From assembly GCA_002506255.1 (NCBI GenBank), contig DAXF01000080.1:1488-13023 (forward strand): a stretch of 11,536 bases of DNA, given 5' to 3'. Made by a program: the position numbers and the translations under genes. How positions within the stretch are numbered: the first letter of the stretch is position 1; each line of letters starts with the position of its first letter. Shown in pieces: positions 5,756 through 11,536 of this stretch. The stretch comes from Methanomassiliicoccaceae archaeon UBA367. Lineage in GTDB: Archaea; Thermoplasmatota; Thermoplasmata; Methanomassiliicoccales; Methanomethylophilaceae. Below the pieces are notes generated by a model. That model was not told the origin of the DNA, searched no databases, and saw only the letters and a list, made by a program, of their open reading frames with translations.

Positions 5756-6499
5756 TCATATCTCGTATCTGCGCACTGCTTTGGTGAAATCTTCGGAGGG
5801 AGGTTCAACCGCCTTCCCTACCGGGCATACTGCTATGCATCTGCCACAGGGAGATATCCCTCTTTTAGCCAATGCCCCGGATCTTTCGACGCACAGTGCT
5901 TTATCCAAACCTTCTGGGTAGGTATCGCCGCTTAGGGCACCTGCGGGGCACTCCCTGACGCATCTCATGCATTCTGTGCACAGTTTGTTGTTTGAAAGCT
6001 TCCCGGCGGGGAGATCCGCAGATGTGATCACCGAAGCGAATCTCACTCTTGGTCCGTGTGTCTCCGTGAGCAGCACATTATTGATACCGAATGTCCCCAG
6101 GCCTGCCAGATACGCTGCGTGACGATGCGAGAAGAAGGACGAGGGGTCCTTCCTGAGTCCCTCTATCCCGTGGTATCCGTCCCGGGGGACGTAGGCCGCA
6201 TCATATCCTGCGGCATCCAGCATTGTCGCGATACGTTGTGATGTCACATCAAGAAGCGTGTTCAGGGTTTTGTAATGCTCTCTGTAATATATGGACGGTG
6301 CTGTGTGAATTATCGTCGGGGACACCGGCACCCAAATGACCACGACCGATTTGGCAGAGGGCATTATGGATCTCGGCCTCTGAGCGGACGGTATCGTTGC
6401 GGACACAAGGGGATCCGTATCCCACGCGTCTGCATCGGCAATGGCGAAATGGGGCCATATCTCCCGGATATTATCGATCAGACCGTTATCTCCCGTCAT
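5756..6499 (-). CDS. QueG-like protein with two [4Fe-4S] clusters (COG1600-related)
   Basis: A 247-residue cytoplasmic iron-sulfur protein. The central AYLAGLGTFGINNVLLTE (about 129-146) and RVRFASVITSADLPAG correspond to the conserved GLGWIGKN...RVRLGSIL region of epoxyqueuosine reductases. CTECMRCVRECPAGAL (Cys 174, 177, 180, 184) starts the ferredoxin-like module, and Cys 203 with CGRCIAVCP (Cys 218, 221, 225) completes the second cluster. It is about 100 residues shorter than typical bacterial QueG and lacks the C-terminal HEAT-like part. Archaea normally make archaeosine rather than queuosine, so a different reduction is likely, perhaps cobalamin-linked. ATG 6499 sits just downstream of a TATA-like ATATATTC. 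The family is fairly sure; the substrate is unknown. Confidence 0.8.
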   Translation of the reverse strand: MTGDNGLIDNIREIWPHFAIADADAWDTDPLVSATIPSAQRPRSIMPSAKSVVVIWVPVSPTIIHTAPSIYYREHYKTLNTLLDVTSQRIATMLDAAGYDAAYVPRDGYHGIEGLRKDPSSFFSHRHAAYLAGLGTFGINNVLLTETHGPRVRFASVITSADLPAGKLSNNKLCTECMRCVRECPAGALSGDTYPEGLDKALCVERSGALAKRGISPCGRCIAVCPVGKAVEPPSEDFTKAVRRYEI

Positions 6500-6531
6500 G
6501 GCATCTCGTCAAAGAATCGAATTTGCTGTAT

Positions 6532-6541
6532 TGAATATATC
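6532..6541 (-). promoter_or_regulatory. TATA box of the QueG-like gene
   Basis: On the minus strand this reads GATATATTCA. The predicted transcript start is near 6510, leaving a leader of about ten bases before ATG 6499. No strong Shine-Dalgarno is present, consistent with near-leaderless initiation. Confidence 0.5.
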
Positions 6542-6598
6542 GCATTCCCGGGAAAGCGAAAAATACGCACGCAAGAAACACCTTGATAGATTTAAGGA

Positions 6599-6618
6599 CC
6601 CTGCCGCGCGCGGCAGGG
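6599..6618. repeat. Perfect 20-bp GC palindrome
   Basis: CCCTGCCGCGCGCGGCAGGG equals its own reverse complement over all 20 bases. As RNA on either strand it would form a very stable stem of eight pairs closed by CGCG. It lies about 60 bases upstream of the TATA box of the QueG-like gene and just beyond the end of the candidate minus-strand unit at 6632-6766. It could be that unit's terminator or a protein-binding site. On the minus strand it is followed by TCCTTAAAT, a weak T-tract. Confidence 0.75.
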
Positions 6619-6631
6619 GTTATTGCGGTCA

Positions 6632-6766
6632 TCAGTCGAGTCTTGCAGTCAGGAAGAACTCGGTCTACCCGCATCGTGAGATGCCGACCGGCCATTTCTC
6701 AACCAACAGATGTGTCTCGTCGTTCCTGTCTTCGCCGCAGATCCTGTCGTTATTTCGTTTTGAAAT
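6632..6766 (-). other. Candidate small minus-strand gene: ATT start, in-frame TAG
   Basis: On the minus strand a consensus TATA box (6803-6812) predicts a start near 6781. GAGGTGA (6779-6773) is an excellent Shine-Dalgarno. Six bases on, in frame, is ATT (6766-6764); no ATG, GTG or TTG is available there. The frame gives 33 residues, SKRNNDRICGEDRNDETH then LLVEKWPVGISRCG, ending at TAG (6667-6665). Reading through TAG adds TEFFLTARLD before TGA at 6634-6632. Codon choice (AGG, ATC, GAC, TTC, CTG) is like the neighbouring genes, including beyond the TAG. I do not recognise the peptide. Alternatives are a structured RNA, a decayed gene or a TAG-reading protein. Confidence 0.35.
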
Positions 6767-6799
6767 TTGGTCTCACCTCACTGTATAATAATCTCGTTA

Positions 6800-6815
6800 C
6801 TACTATTTATAGTAG
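6800..6815 (-). promoter_or_regulatory. TATA box inside an inverted repeat
   Basis: CTACTA (6800-6805), TTTA, TAGTAG (6810-6815) is a six-base inverted repeat. On the minus strand its centre is CTATAAATAG, close to the ideal archaeal TATA sequence. The predicted start, about 27 bases on, falls near 6781, immediately before the Shine-Dalgarno at 6773-6779. The symmetry around the TATA box suggests that a dimeric regulator could block it. Confidence 0.5.
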
Positions 6816-6817
6816 AC

Positions 6818-6871
6818 TATTCTACGAAATTCGTATTTTTATCAAGGAAAAAATACACTATGCGTAGAATA
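6818..6871. repeat. Nested inverted repeats behind rubredoxin
   Basis: The outer arms TATTCTACG (6818-6826) and CGTAGAATA (6863-6871) are perfect nine-base inverted repeats. Inside them GTATTTTT (6833-6840) and AAAAATAC (6849-6856) form a second perfect eight-base pair around an eight-base loop. The two stems are separated by six unpaired bases on each side. The element starts ten bases past the rubredoxin stop, and its minus-strand T-run would suit termination of that gene. Its size and symmetry are more than archaeal termination needs. Confidence 0.7.
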
Positions 6872-6880
6872 AATACTGTT

Positions 6881-7015
6881 TCACTTTAATTCGAAAACAT
6901 CTTTGCCATCACCGCAGACGGGGCATTCCCAGTCGTCGGGCAGGTCCTCGAAGAGAACACCTTCTTCTTCCTCATCGTAGACGTATCCACATGTGTTACA
7001 GACGTATTCAGCCAT
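6881..7015 (-). CDS. Rubredoxin, short-loop form
   Basis: A 44-residue iron-sulfur electron carrier. The iron site is formed by CNTCGYVYD (Cys 6 and 9) and CPVCG (Cys 31 and 34). The conserved [14 protein letters not shown] run and the ending KDVFEL are diagnostic. Ordinary rubredoxins have about 52-54 residues; here the segment between the YVYD and FEDLP elements is shortened by roughly eight residues, as in the known 45-residue form of Desulfovibrio desulfuricans. Rubredoxins pass single electrons to partners such as rubrerythrin, flavodiiron protein or superoxide reductase in anaerobes; no such partner is encoded in this window. ATG 7015 follows a TATA box at 7043-7053 with only a few bases of leader. 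Confidence 0.95.
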   Translation of the reverse strand: MAEYVCNTCGYVYDEEEEGVLFEDLPDDWECPVCGDGKDVFELK

Positions 7016-7042
7016 TTTGCTCGTCGTCAGTATCCGCATTTC

Positions 7043-7053
7043 GGATATAAATC
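7043..7053 (-). promoter_or_regulatory. TATA box of rubredoxin
   Basis: On the minus strand this reads GATTTATATCC. The predicted transcript start is near 7022, about seven bases before ATG 7015. It lies less than 30 bases from the oppositely directed TATA box of the Sel1 gene, so the two promoters may compete or be controlled together. Confidence 0.55.
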
Positions 7054-7069
7054 GTGCTTCGTCAAGGGA

Positions 7070-7077
7070 TTTATACG
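7070..7077 (+). promoter_or_regulatory. TATA box of the Sel1-repeat gene
   Basis: TTTATACG at 7070-7077 lies about 26 bases before ATG 7099. This predicts a leaderless transcript that begins at or beside the start codon and settles the choice of 7099 over the in-frame start at 7054, which lies upstream of the promoter. Confidence 0.6.
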
Positions 7078-7098
7078 CCTGTGCCCGTTAATGCTATT

Positions 7099-7989
7099 AT
7101 GGACCTTGATGCACTCTTCGATATGGCTCGAACAGCCGAGTCGGAAGGGGATTACGGGAAAGCTGTCAGTTCGTATATTGCTGCCGCAGACCGGGGCCAT
7201 GCAGGATCACAATGTGCTTTGGCTGAGCTATATATGAGCGGCCGTGGGGTCGAGAAAGATCATGTACGAGGCCGTATGCTTTTCCAGGCGGCTGCAGAGC
7301 TGGGATCCGCAGAGGCTCTTTACGGCCTAGGAGTCATCTATTGGGGCGGCTATGGAGTTGAGAGGAATGAGGAGAAAGCCATAGATTATCTGGGCGCTGC
7401 GGCGGACAAAGGCATCGTCGCGGCCGCTGCGGAATTGGGCATGATGCATTATTTCTCTGAGAATAAGGACAGCAGGTCTGCGCTGAGTAGGTTCGTTCAG
7501 GCGGCGGAGGCTGGTGATGTGACAAGCATGTATATGGCCGGCGTCATGTACGAGGAAGGGGACGGGGCCCCTGTCAACATGGCAGAAGCCGAGAGGTGGT
7601 TTGCCGTCGCAGCGGATATGGGCGTCCCGGAGGCCAAGTTCAGGCTGGCATCCATATGCCGGGAAAGGAAGGACGCTGAGGGCCACAGGGACAGGGCAGA
7701 GGCCCTTTACAGGGAATCGGCCGAGTGCGGCATGACGGAGGCCATGTTCAATCTGGCTGCTATGCTCTGCGAGAGAGGCGACTATGCAGGGGCCGTCGGA
7801 TGGTACAGGTCGGCCGCAGAGAAGAATGACCCGGATTCCCAGTTCGTTCTGGGGATGATGTATCTGGAAGGTAAAGGCGTCATGAAGGACCCGAAGGAAG
7901 GCATCACTTGGCTCAGGGTCTCTGCGGACAACGGCAATGAGATGGCAAGGGAAGTGCTGGCCAAAGCAGGGAAGGACAGGCGCGGATGA
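7099..7989 (+). CDS. Sel1-repeat (TPR-like) protein
   Basis: A 296-residue protein made almost wholly of about seven or eight Sel1-like repeats of roughly 36 residues. Examples are ALAELYMSGRGVEKDHVRG, GLGVIYWGGYGVERNEEKA, MAGVMYEEGDGAPVNMAEA and VLGMMYLEGKGVMKDPKEG, each followed by AxxWFxxAAxxG-type second helices. Such repeats form a curved helical solenoid used as a protein-binding scaffold. There is no signal peptide or membrane helix, so it should act in the cytoplasm; the partner is unknown. The repeats before and after residue 200 are less regular, lacking the GxG loop (RLASICRERKDAEGH, NLAAMLCERGDY). It converges with the next gene, with only two bases between their stop codons. Confidence 0.9.
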   Translation: MDLDALFDMARTAESEGDYGKAVSSYIAAADRGHAGSQCALAELYMSGRGVEKDHVRGRMLFQAAAELGSAEALYGLGVIYWGGYGVERNEEKAIDYLGAAADKGIVAAAAELGMMHYFSENKDSRSALSRFVQAAEAGDVTSMYMAGVMYEEGDGAPVNMAEAERWFAVAADMGVPEAKFRLASICRERKDAEGHRDRAEALYRESAECGMTEAMFNLAAMLCERGDYAGAVGWYRSAAEKNDPDSQFVLGMMYLEGKGVMKDPKEGITWLRVSADNGNEMAREVLAKAGKDRRG

Positions 7990-7991
7990 GA

Positions 7992-8360
7992 TCAGATGAT
8001 CTCCTTGTCGAAAACCTCATCTCTCGCTTTGCAGATCACAGATGCCAGATATCCTAAGTATCGCGGCTCCTCTCCTGTATCCCCTCTGACAAGGTCTCGC
8101 AGAAGCATGGCTAAGTCATTCAGGATGAAGACGGCCTCATACTCCTTTGCGCTTATGCATCCTTTTTTCACGTTATCACATGATGGGATTGCGCCTTCTC
8201 TGATATACGGCTCTGAGATTACAGTTACATTTACTCCGGGCCCGGATACGCACGGGATGGGAAGGTCGCTGTTCAGCATTCTTCTGTCCCACTCATTTAT
8301 TGGTTGAGCAGCGCACCGTATTGCAACGGTGTTATACACTGAAAGACCCAGACATCTCAC
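7992..8360 (-). CDS. Unrecognised 122-residue protein
   Basis: I do not recognise this family. The first half (TVAIRCAAQPINEWDRRML, then VSGPGVNVTVISEPYIREG) looks like mixed strand and loop, with four cysteines. The second half (KKGCISAKEYEAVFILND, LAMLLRDLVRGDTGEEP, RYLGYLASVICKARDEVF) looks like three amphipathic helices. No membrane segment or signal peptide is seen. The start is uncertain: GTG 8360 gives the full frame and GTG 8339 is the next choice, with a weak CATATC TATA-like element near 8366-8371. Neither has a good ribosome-binding site. The well-ordered second half and genome-like codon use favour a real gene. It is divergent from formate-THF ligase. Confidence 0.6.
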   Translation of the reverse strand: MRCLGLSVYNTVAIRCAAQPINEWDRRMLNSDLPIPCVSGPGVNVTVISEPYIREGAIPSCDNVKKGCISAKEYEAVFILNDLAMLLRDLVRGDTGEEPRYLGYLASVICKARDEVFDKEII

Positions 8361-8431
8361 TTTCTTTGATATGCATTCCGGGGTATGAAAAGCAGATACT
8401 CCGTGTCCAGATATGGCATCCCAAAAAAATG

Positions 8432-8438
8432 TTAAATG
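8432..8438 (+). promoter_or_regulatory. TATA-like element of formate-THF ligase
   Basis: TTAAATG at 8432-8438, after a run of seven A, is the best TATA-like element. It predicts a transcript start near 8461, about five bases before ATG 8466. No Shine-Dalgarno is seen, which agrees with a near-leaderless mRNA. Confidence 0.4.
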
Positions 8439-8465
8439 AGATTAGTGTTTACGGGTACTCATTAT

Positions 8466-10136
8466 ATGAAATCTGATTTGGACATATCTCGGGAGGCCGA
8501 AGTCAGGCCAATTTCGGAGTTGGCTGAGATGATGGGGATCCCGTCCTGTGAGCTGATACCTTACGGCAGGGATATGGCTAAGATCCCCCTCGACGTGCTG
8601 AAGCGATTTGATGACAAGAAGGACGGTAAGCTGATCCTTGTCACGGCGATAACAGCTACACCGGCAGGCGAGGGTAAGACCGTTACCACGATAGGCCTCA
8701 TACAGGGCCTCAGCCGGATAGGCAAGAATGTGGTCGGAGCTCTCCGTGAACCTTCCATAGGCCCGATATTCGGTATAAAGGGCGGAGCGACCGGAGGCGG
8801 CCTCTCTCAGGTTTATCCGATGTGGGACATCAATCTTCATTTCACAGGAGACATACACGCTGTGGGAAGTGCCCACAATCTTCTGTCTGCAGTGACGGAG
8901 AATCACATAGCGAAGGGCAACGAGCTGTGCTTGGACCCAACCAAGATAACTCTCAGGAAAGCCATTGATATGAACTGTAGGGAGCTCAGGAGCACGGTTG
9001 TGGGCCTGGGAGGCAAATCCATCGGCGGAGTACCTCATGAGAGCGGTTTCCTGATCACCTCAGCATCGGAGATATCCGCCATTCTAGCACTTGCATCGGA
9101 CAGGGAGGACCTCAGGGCGAGACTGGAGAGAGTGGTCGTCGGATACACGTATGACGGCCGTATGGTGACCGCGAAGGACCTGAATTGCGTCGGAGCGATG
9201 ATGGTCCTCTTGAAGGACGCAATAAATCCGAATCTGGTTCAGACTCTTGAGGGACAGCCCGTATTCGTCCACGGATTTCCCTTCGCAAATATAGCCCACG
9301 GGTCCAACAGCATAGTGGCCACAAGGGCCGCTATGAAGCTGGGTGACTATGCAGTCACGGAGGCCGGTTTCGCAGCAGACCTGGGTGCAGAAAAGTTCAT
9401 GGATATAGTATGCAGACAGGCGGGCTTCTCGCCGGACTGTACGGTCATTGTCGTATCGGCAAGGGCACTCATGATGCACGGGGATGCGGATATCGATGAT
9501 GAGAGCACAATGACCATGGAGGCCATGAGAAAAGGATATTCTAATCTGGACAAGCATATCTCGAATCTAAGGCTGTATGGCGTCCCTGTTGTTGTGGCGA
9601 TAAACCGGTTCCCGTCCGATACGGATGAGGAGATCGCCGAGATCAGGTCCCATTGTGATTCTCTCGGTGTGCCCTCTGCGGAATCCACAGTCTTCACCGA
9701 TGGCGGGAAGGGGGGAATGGAACTTGCTCAGAAGGTCGTAGAGGCCATTGGGGAAGGGAAAGACTTCAAGCCCCTGTACGGGACGGAGCTAAGCATAAAG
9801 CAGAAGATCGAGACCATAGGTTATGAGATATACGGCACCTCGATGGTGAACTACCTGCCCGCTGCAGAGAAGGTGATAAATTCCTTGGAAGCCGCGGGAT
9901 ACGGGGATCTGCCTGTTTGCATAGCGAAGACCCAAGCGTCGATAAGCGATAACCCCTCGAGGAAGGGCGCCCCCACAGGGTGGAAGCTCACGGTGAGGGA
10001 TGTTTACGTTTCCGCAGGGGCGGGTTTCATAGTCCCAATATGCGGTCAGATGACACTTATGCCCGGGCTTCCTAAGAAACCCGCTGCAGAGAGGATAGAC
10101 TTGGATGCCGAAGGCGTCATCAGGGGGTTGAGATGA
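8466..10136 (+). CDS. fhs: Formate--tetrahydrofolate ligase
   Basis: This cytoplasmic enzyme joins formate to tetrahydrofolate using ATP, giving 10-formyl-THF for purine and one-carbon metabolism. At 556 residues it has the normal length. The nucleotide loop TPAGEGKT is at 65-72. LREPSIGPIFGIKGGATGGG (about 93-112) and DINLHFTGDIHAV (about 121-133) are family hallmarks, as are ASEISAILALA, GAMMVLLKDAINPNLVQTLE, PFANIAHGSNS and VTEAGFAADLGAEKF. Two small differences from most family members as I remember them are VHGFPF where VHGGPF is usual and AHGSNS where AHGCNS is usual. ATG 8466 is preferred over an in-frame start at 8436, which lies inside the likely promoter. The next gene, an Hsp70, starts 15 bases after the stop with its own Shine-Dalgarno, so the two are probably one transcript. 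Confidence 0.97.
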   Translation: MKSDLDISREAEVRPISELAEMMGIPSCELIPYGRDMAKIPLDVLKRFDDKKDGKLILVTAITATPAGEGKTVTTIGLIQGLSRIGKNVVGALREPSIGPIFGIKGGATGGGLSQVYPMWDINLHFTGDIHAVGSAHNLLSAVTENHIAKGNELCLDPTKITLRKAIDMNCRELRSTVVGLGGKSIGGVPHESGFLITSASEISAILALASDREDLRARLERVVVGYTYDGRMVTAKDLNCVGAMMVLLKDAINPNLVQTLEGQPVFVHGFPFANIAHGSNSIVATRAAMKLGDYAVTEAGFAADLGAEKFMDIVCRQAGFSPDCTVIVVSARALMMHGDADIDDESTMTMEAMRKGYSNLDKHISNLRLYGVPVVVAINRFPSDTDEEIAEIRSHCDSLGVPSAESTVFTDGGKGGMELAQKVVEAIGEGKDFKPLYGTELSIKQKIETIGYEIYGTSMVNYLPAAEKVINSLEAAGYGDLPVCIAKTQASISDNPSRKGAPTGWKLTVRDVYVSAGAGFIVPICGQMTLMPGLPKKPAAERIDLDAEGVIRGLR

Positions 10137-10151
10137 GCCGGAGGGTAAGCA

Positions 10152-11536
10152 ATGGATGATTATTGCGTAGGCATAGATCTGGGCACAGTCAATACTGTAT
10201 TGGCCTACCTTGACGGCAAGGGGGATCTGGAGGCCGACAAGGGCCAGGACGGTTCCGTTTTGGTACCGTCCTCCATCCTGTTCACCGATATGGGGAAGAT
10301 CGTCGGTTCCAAGGCGGAGGCTCAGGCACGCATAGAAGGGTACAGCAATTTCTCTTCTGGTTTCAAGAGGCAGATGGGGACCAAGTATACCAGGACCATA
10401 ATGAGCTCTACGTATACCCCGACTGAGATGTCCGCCCTGGTGCTCAGGAAGATGCTCCTGCGCTTCGAGGCGAATCACGGAGTAATGCCGACTAAGGCCG
10501 TGCTCTCTGTCCCTGGGGATTATGGCGTTCCCGAGAGGCAGGCGACCATCCAGGCCGGGAGGATAGCCGGGTTGGAGGCTATAGAGCTGATCAATGAGCC
10601 AACGGCCGCCTGCATATCATACTGCAAGGAGAACAGGTTCAGGGAGGGGAACCTGATAATATTCGACCTGGGGGGCGGGACCTTCGATGCGTCCGTCATA
10701 AAGGTCAGTAACAACAAGTTCAGCGTTTTGGCGAATGAGGGAAGCAGGAATCTCGGAGGGAAGGACTGGAATCTTCATCTTGCCAACATAATTCAGAGGA
10801 AGATCATAGATGCGTACGGCATGACGCAGAAGGAGGCTGACCGCAACAGCAAGATGAGGCGGGATATAGCCATTGAGGCTAGGCGTGTAAAGGAGCTTCT
10901 GACCGCCCGCAACAGGGTGACGGATACGATAAACGTCAACGGGATGCCGGTGACCTACACGGTCAGGCGCGAGGAGTTCGAGGATGCAACCCACGAGCTC
11001 AACCTCCGTCTGACAACGATGATGCTGAACGCCGTAAGGTCCGCAGGCCTCCGCGAGAGGGACATCTCAAGGGTGATCATGACCGGTGGCGAGTCTCAGA
11101 TCTCAGCCATGATGCGCTATGTGGACGATGCTCTTCCGACCGTCAGGACGGACATATACGAGCCGTTCACATCCATGGCCAAAGGCTCCGCGTTGTATGC
11201 GGATTCCGTCTTCTCCGATGGGAACATCGTCGTGGAGCCTGTACTCAGCAAGACGCTGGGAATAAAGGCGGGTGTGGACGGTAACGAGACGATATACAAT
11301 GTGGTTTTCAGGAGCACTCCTCTTCCTATCACGCCCGAGGCCGTCTTCAGACCAAAGCGGGATGATCAGAAGACATTGGAGCTGGAGGTTCATGAGACAA
11401 AGGCGAATCCCGGGACCTACTATACAGGTTTGCCGTACGGCTTCATGATAAAAAGGTTCGAGATCCCCCTTCCGGGCAAGATCTCCCGGGGCAGGACCAA
11501 GATAAATGTGCGTTTCGCTGCGGACGTCAACGGATT
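10152..11536 (+). CDS. Divergent Hsp70/DnaK-family chaperone, cut by the window end
   Basis: About 461 codons are present and the frame continues past 11536. ATG 10152 follows GGAGG at 10140-10144 by seven bases. The ATPase domain carries GIDLGTVNTVLA (phosphate 1; usual form GIDLGTTNS), FKRQMG, SVPGDYGVPERQATIQAGR, INEPTAA, IFDLGGGTFDASVI (phosphate 2), RNLGGKDWN and VIMTGGESQIS (adenosine motif). The key Lys, Glu and Thr positions appear kept, so ATP hydrolysis is expected. After about residue 360 comes a beta-rich segment (VEPVLSKTLGIKAGVDGNET) like the start of an Hsp70 substrate-binding domain. It differs from housekeeping DnaK and has no grpE or dnaJ beside it in the window, so it is probably a specialised paralogue. 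Confidence 0.92.
   Translation, partial: MDDYCVGIDLGTVNTVLAYLDGKGDLEADKGQDGSVLVPSSILFTDMGKIVGSKAEAQARIEGYSNFSSGFKRQMGTKYTRTIMSSTYTPTEMSALVLRKMLLRFEANHGVMPTKAVLSVPGDYGVPERQATIQAGRIAGLEAIELINEPTAACISYCKENRFREGNLIIFDLGGGTFDASVIKVSNNKFSVLANEGSRNLGGKDWNLHLANIIQRKIIDAYGMTQKEADRNSKMRRDIAIEARRVKELLTARNRVTDTINVNGMPVTYTVRREEFEDATHELNLRLTTMMLNAVRSAGLRERDISRVIMTGGESQISAMMRYVDDALPTVRTDIYEPFTSMAKGSALYADSVFSDGNIVVEPVLSKTLGIKAGVDGNETIYNVVFRSTPLPITPEAVFRPKRDDQKTLELEVHETKANPGTYYTGLPYGFMIKRFEIPLPGKISRGRTKINVRFAADVNG

Noticed and set aside
6486..6695. Minus-strand open frame of 69 codons upstream of the QueG-like gene
   Set aside because: It has no Shine-Dalgarno, crosses the 20-bp palindrome and the QueG-like promoter, and overlaps the QueG-like start out of frame.
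8442..9038. Minus-strand open frame of 198 codons inside formate-THF ligase
   Set aside because: It is antisense to an unmistakable enzyme and has no family motif.

Overview
The window looks like a piece of an archaeal chromosome. The evidence is a tRNA-Ile without an encoded CCA end, TATA boxes placed about 25-30 bases before likely transcript starts, several apparently leaderless or very short-leader genes, Shine-Dalgarno matches to the archaeal 16S tail (GGAGGTGA type), and a COG1325-type exosome-associated RNA-binding protein. The mix of formate-THF ligase, a Cys-rich PAS protein, a YdbC/PC4-like protein, a small CxxC-x17-CxxC zinc protein, rubredoxin and Sel1 repeats suggests a methanogen-related Euryarchaeote. 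Thermoplasmata/Methanomassiliicoccales is my best guess, but that placement is inference.

Layout. Bases 1-1400, plus strand: a small Cys-containing PAS protein, a 36-residue one-helix membrane peptide, a PPOX-type flavin split-barrel protein and a 68-residue membrane protein. Bases 1382-2626, minus strand: a SAM methyltransferase, the CxxC zinc protein and the YdbC/PC4-like protein. Bases 2773-4816, plus strand: a six-helix membrane protein, then a CNNM/CorC-type DUF21-CBS transporter with a foldable leader. Bases 4800-5237, minus: the exosome-associated protein, divergent from tRNA-Ile(GAT) at 5346-5420 with one TATA box apparently between them. Bases 5421-5755 hold no convincing gene but several hairpins. 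Bases 5756-6499, minus: a compact QueG-like double [4Fe-4S] protein.

Bases 6500-6880 are the most puzzling part. They contain a perfect 20-bp palindrome, a minus-strand promoter and strong ribosome-binding site facing an open frame that has only an ATT start and an in-frame TAG, and a large nested inverted repeat behind rubredoxin. Rubredoxin (6881-7015, minus) is divergent from a Sel1-repeat protein (7099-7989, plus). That gene converges on an unrecognised 122-residue protein (7992-8360, minus). The window ends with formate-THF ligase (8466-10136), followed after 15 bases by a divergent Hsp70 that runs off the right edge.

The genes are mostly short, separately promoted housekeeping or accessory units. 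The only clear operon-like pairs are PAS plus the small membrane peptide and fhs plus hsp70. I see no transposase, CRISPR array, toxin-antitoxin pair or phage gene. I found no definite new system; the best candidates are the cryptic unit at 6632-6815 and the foldable leader at about 3476-3524.
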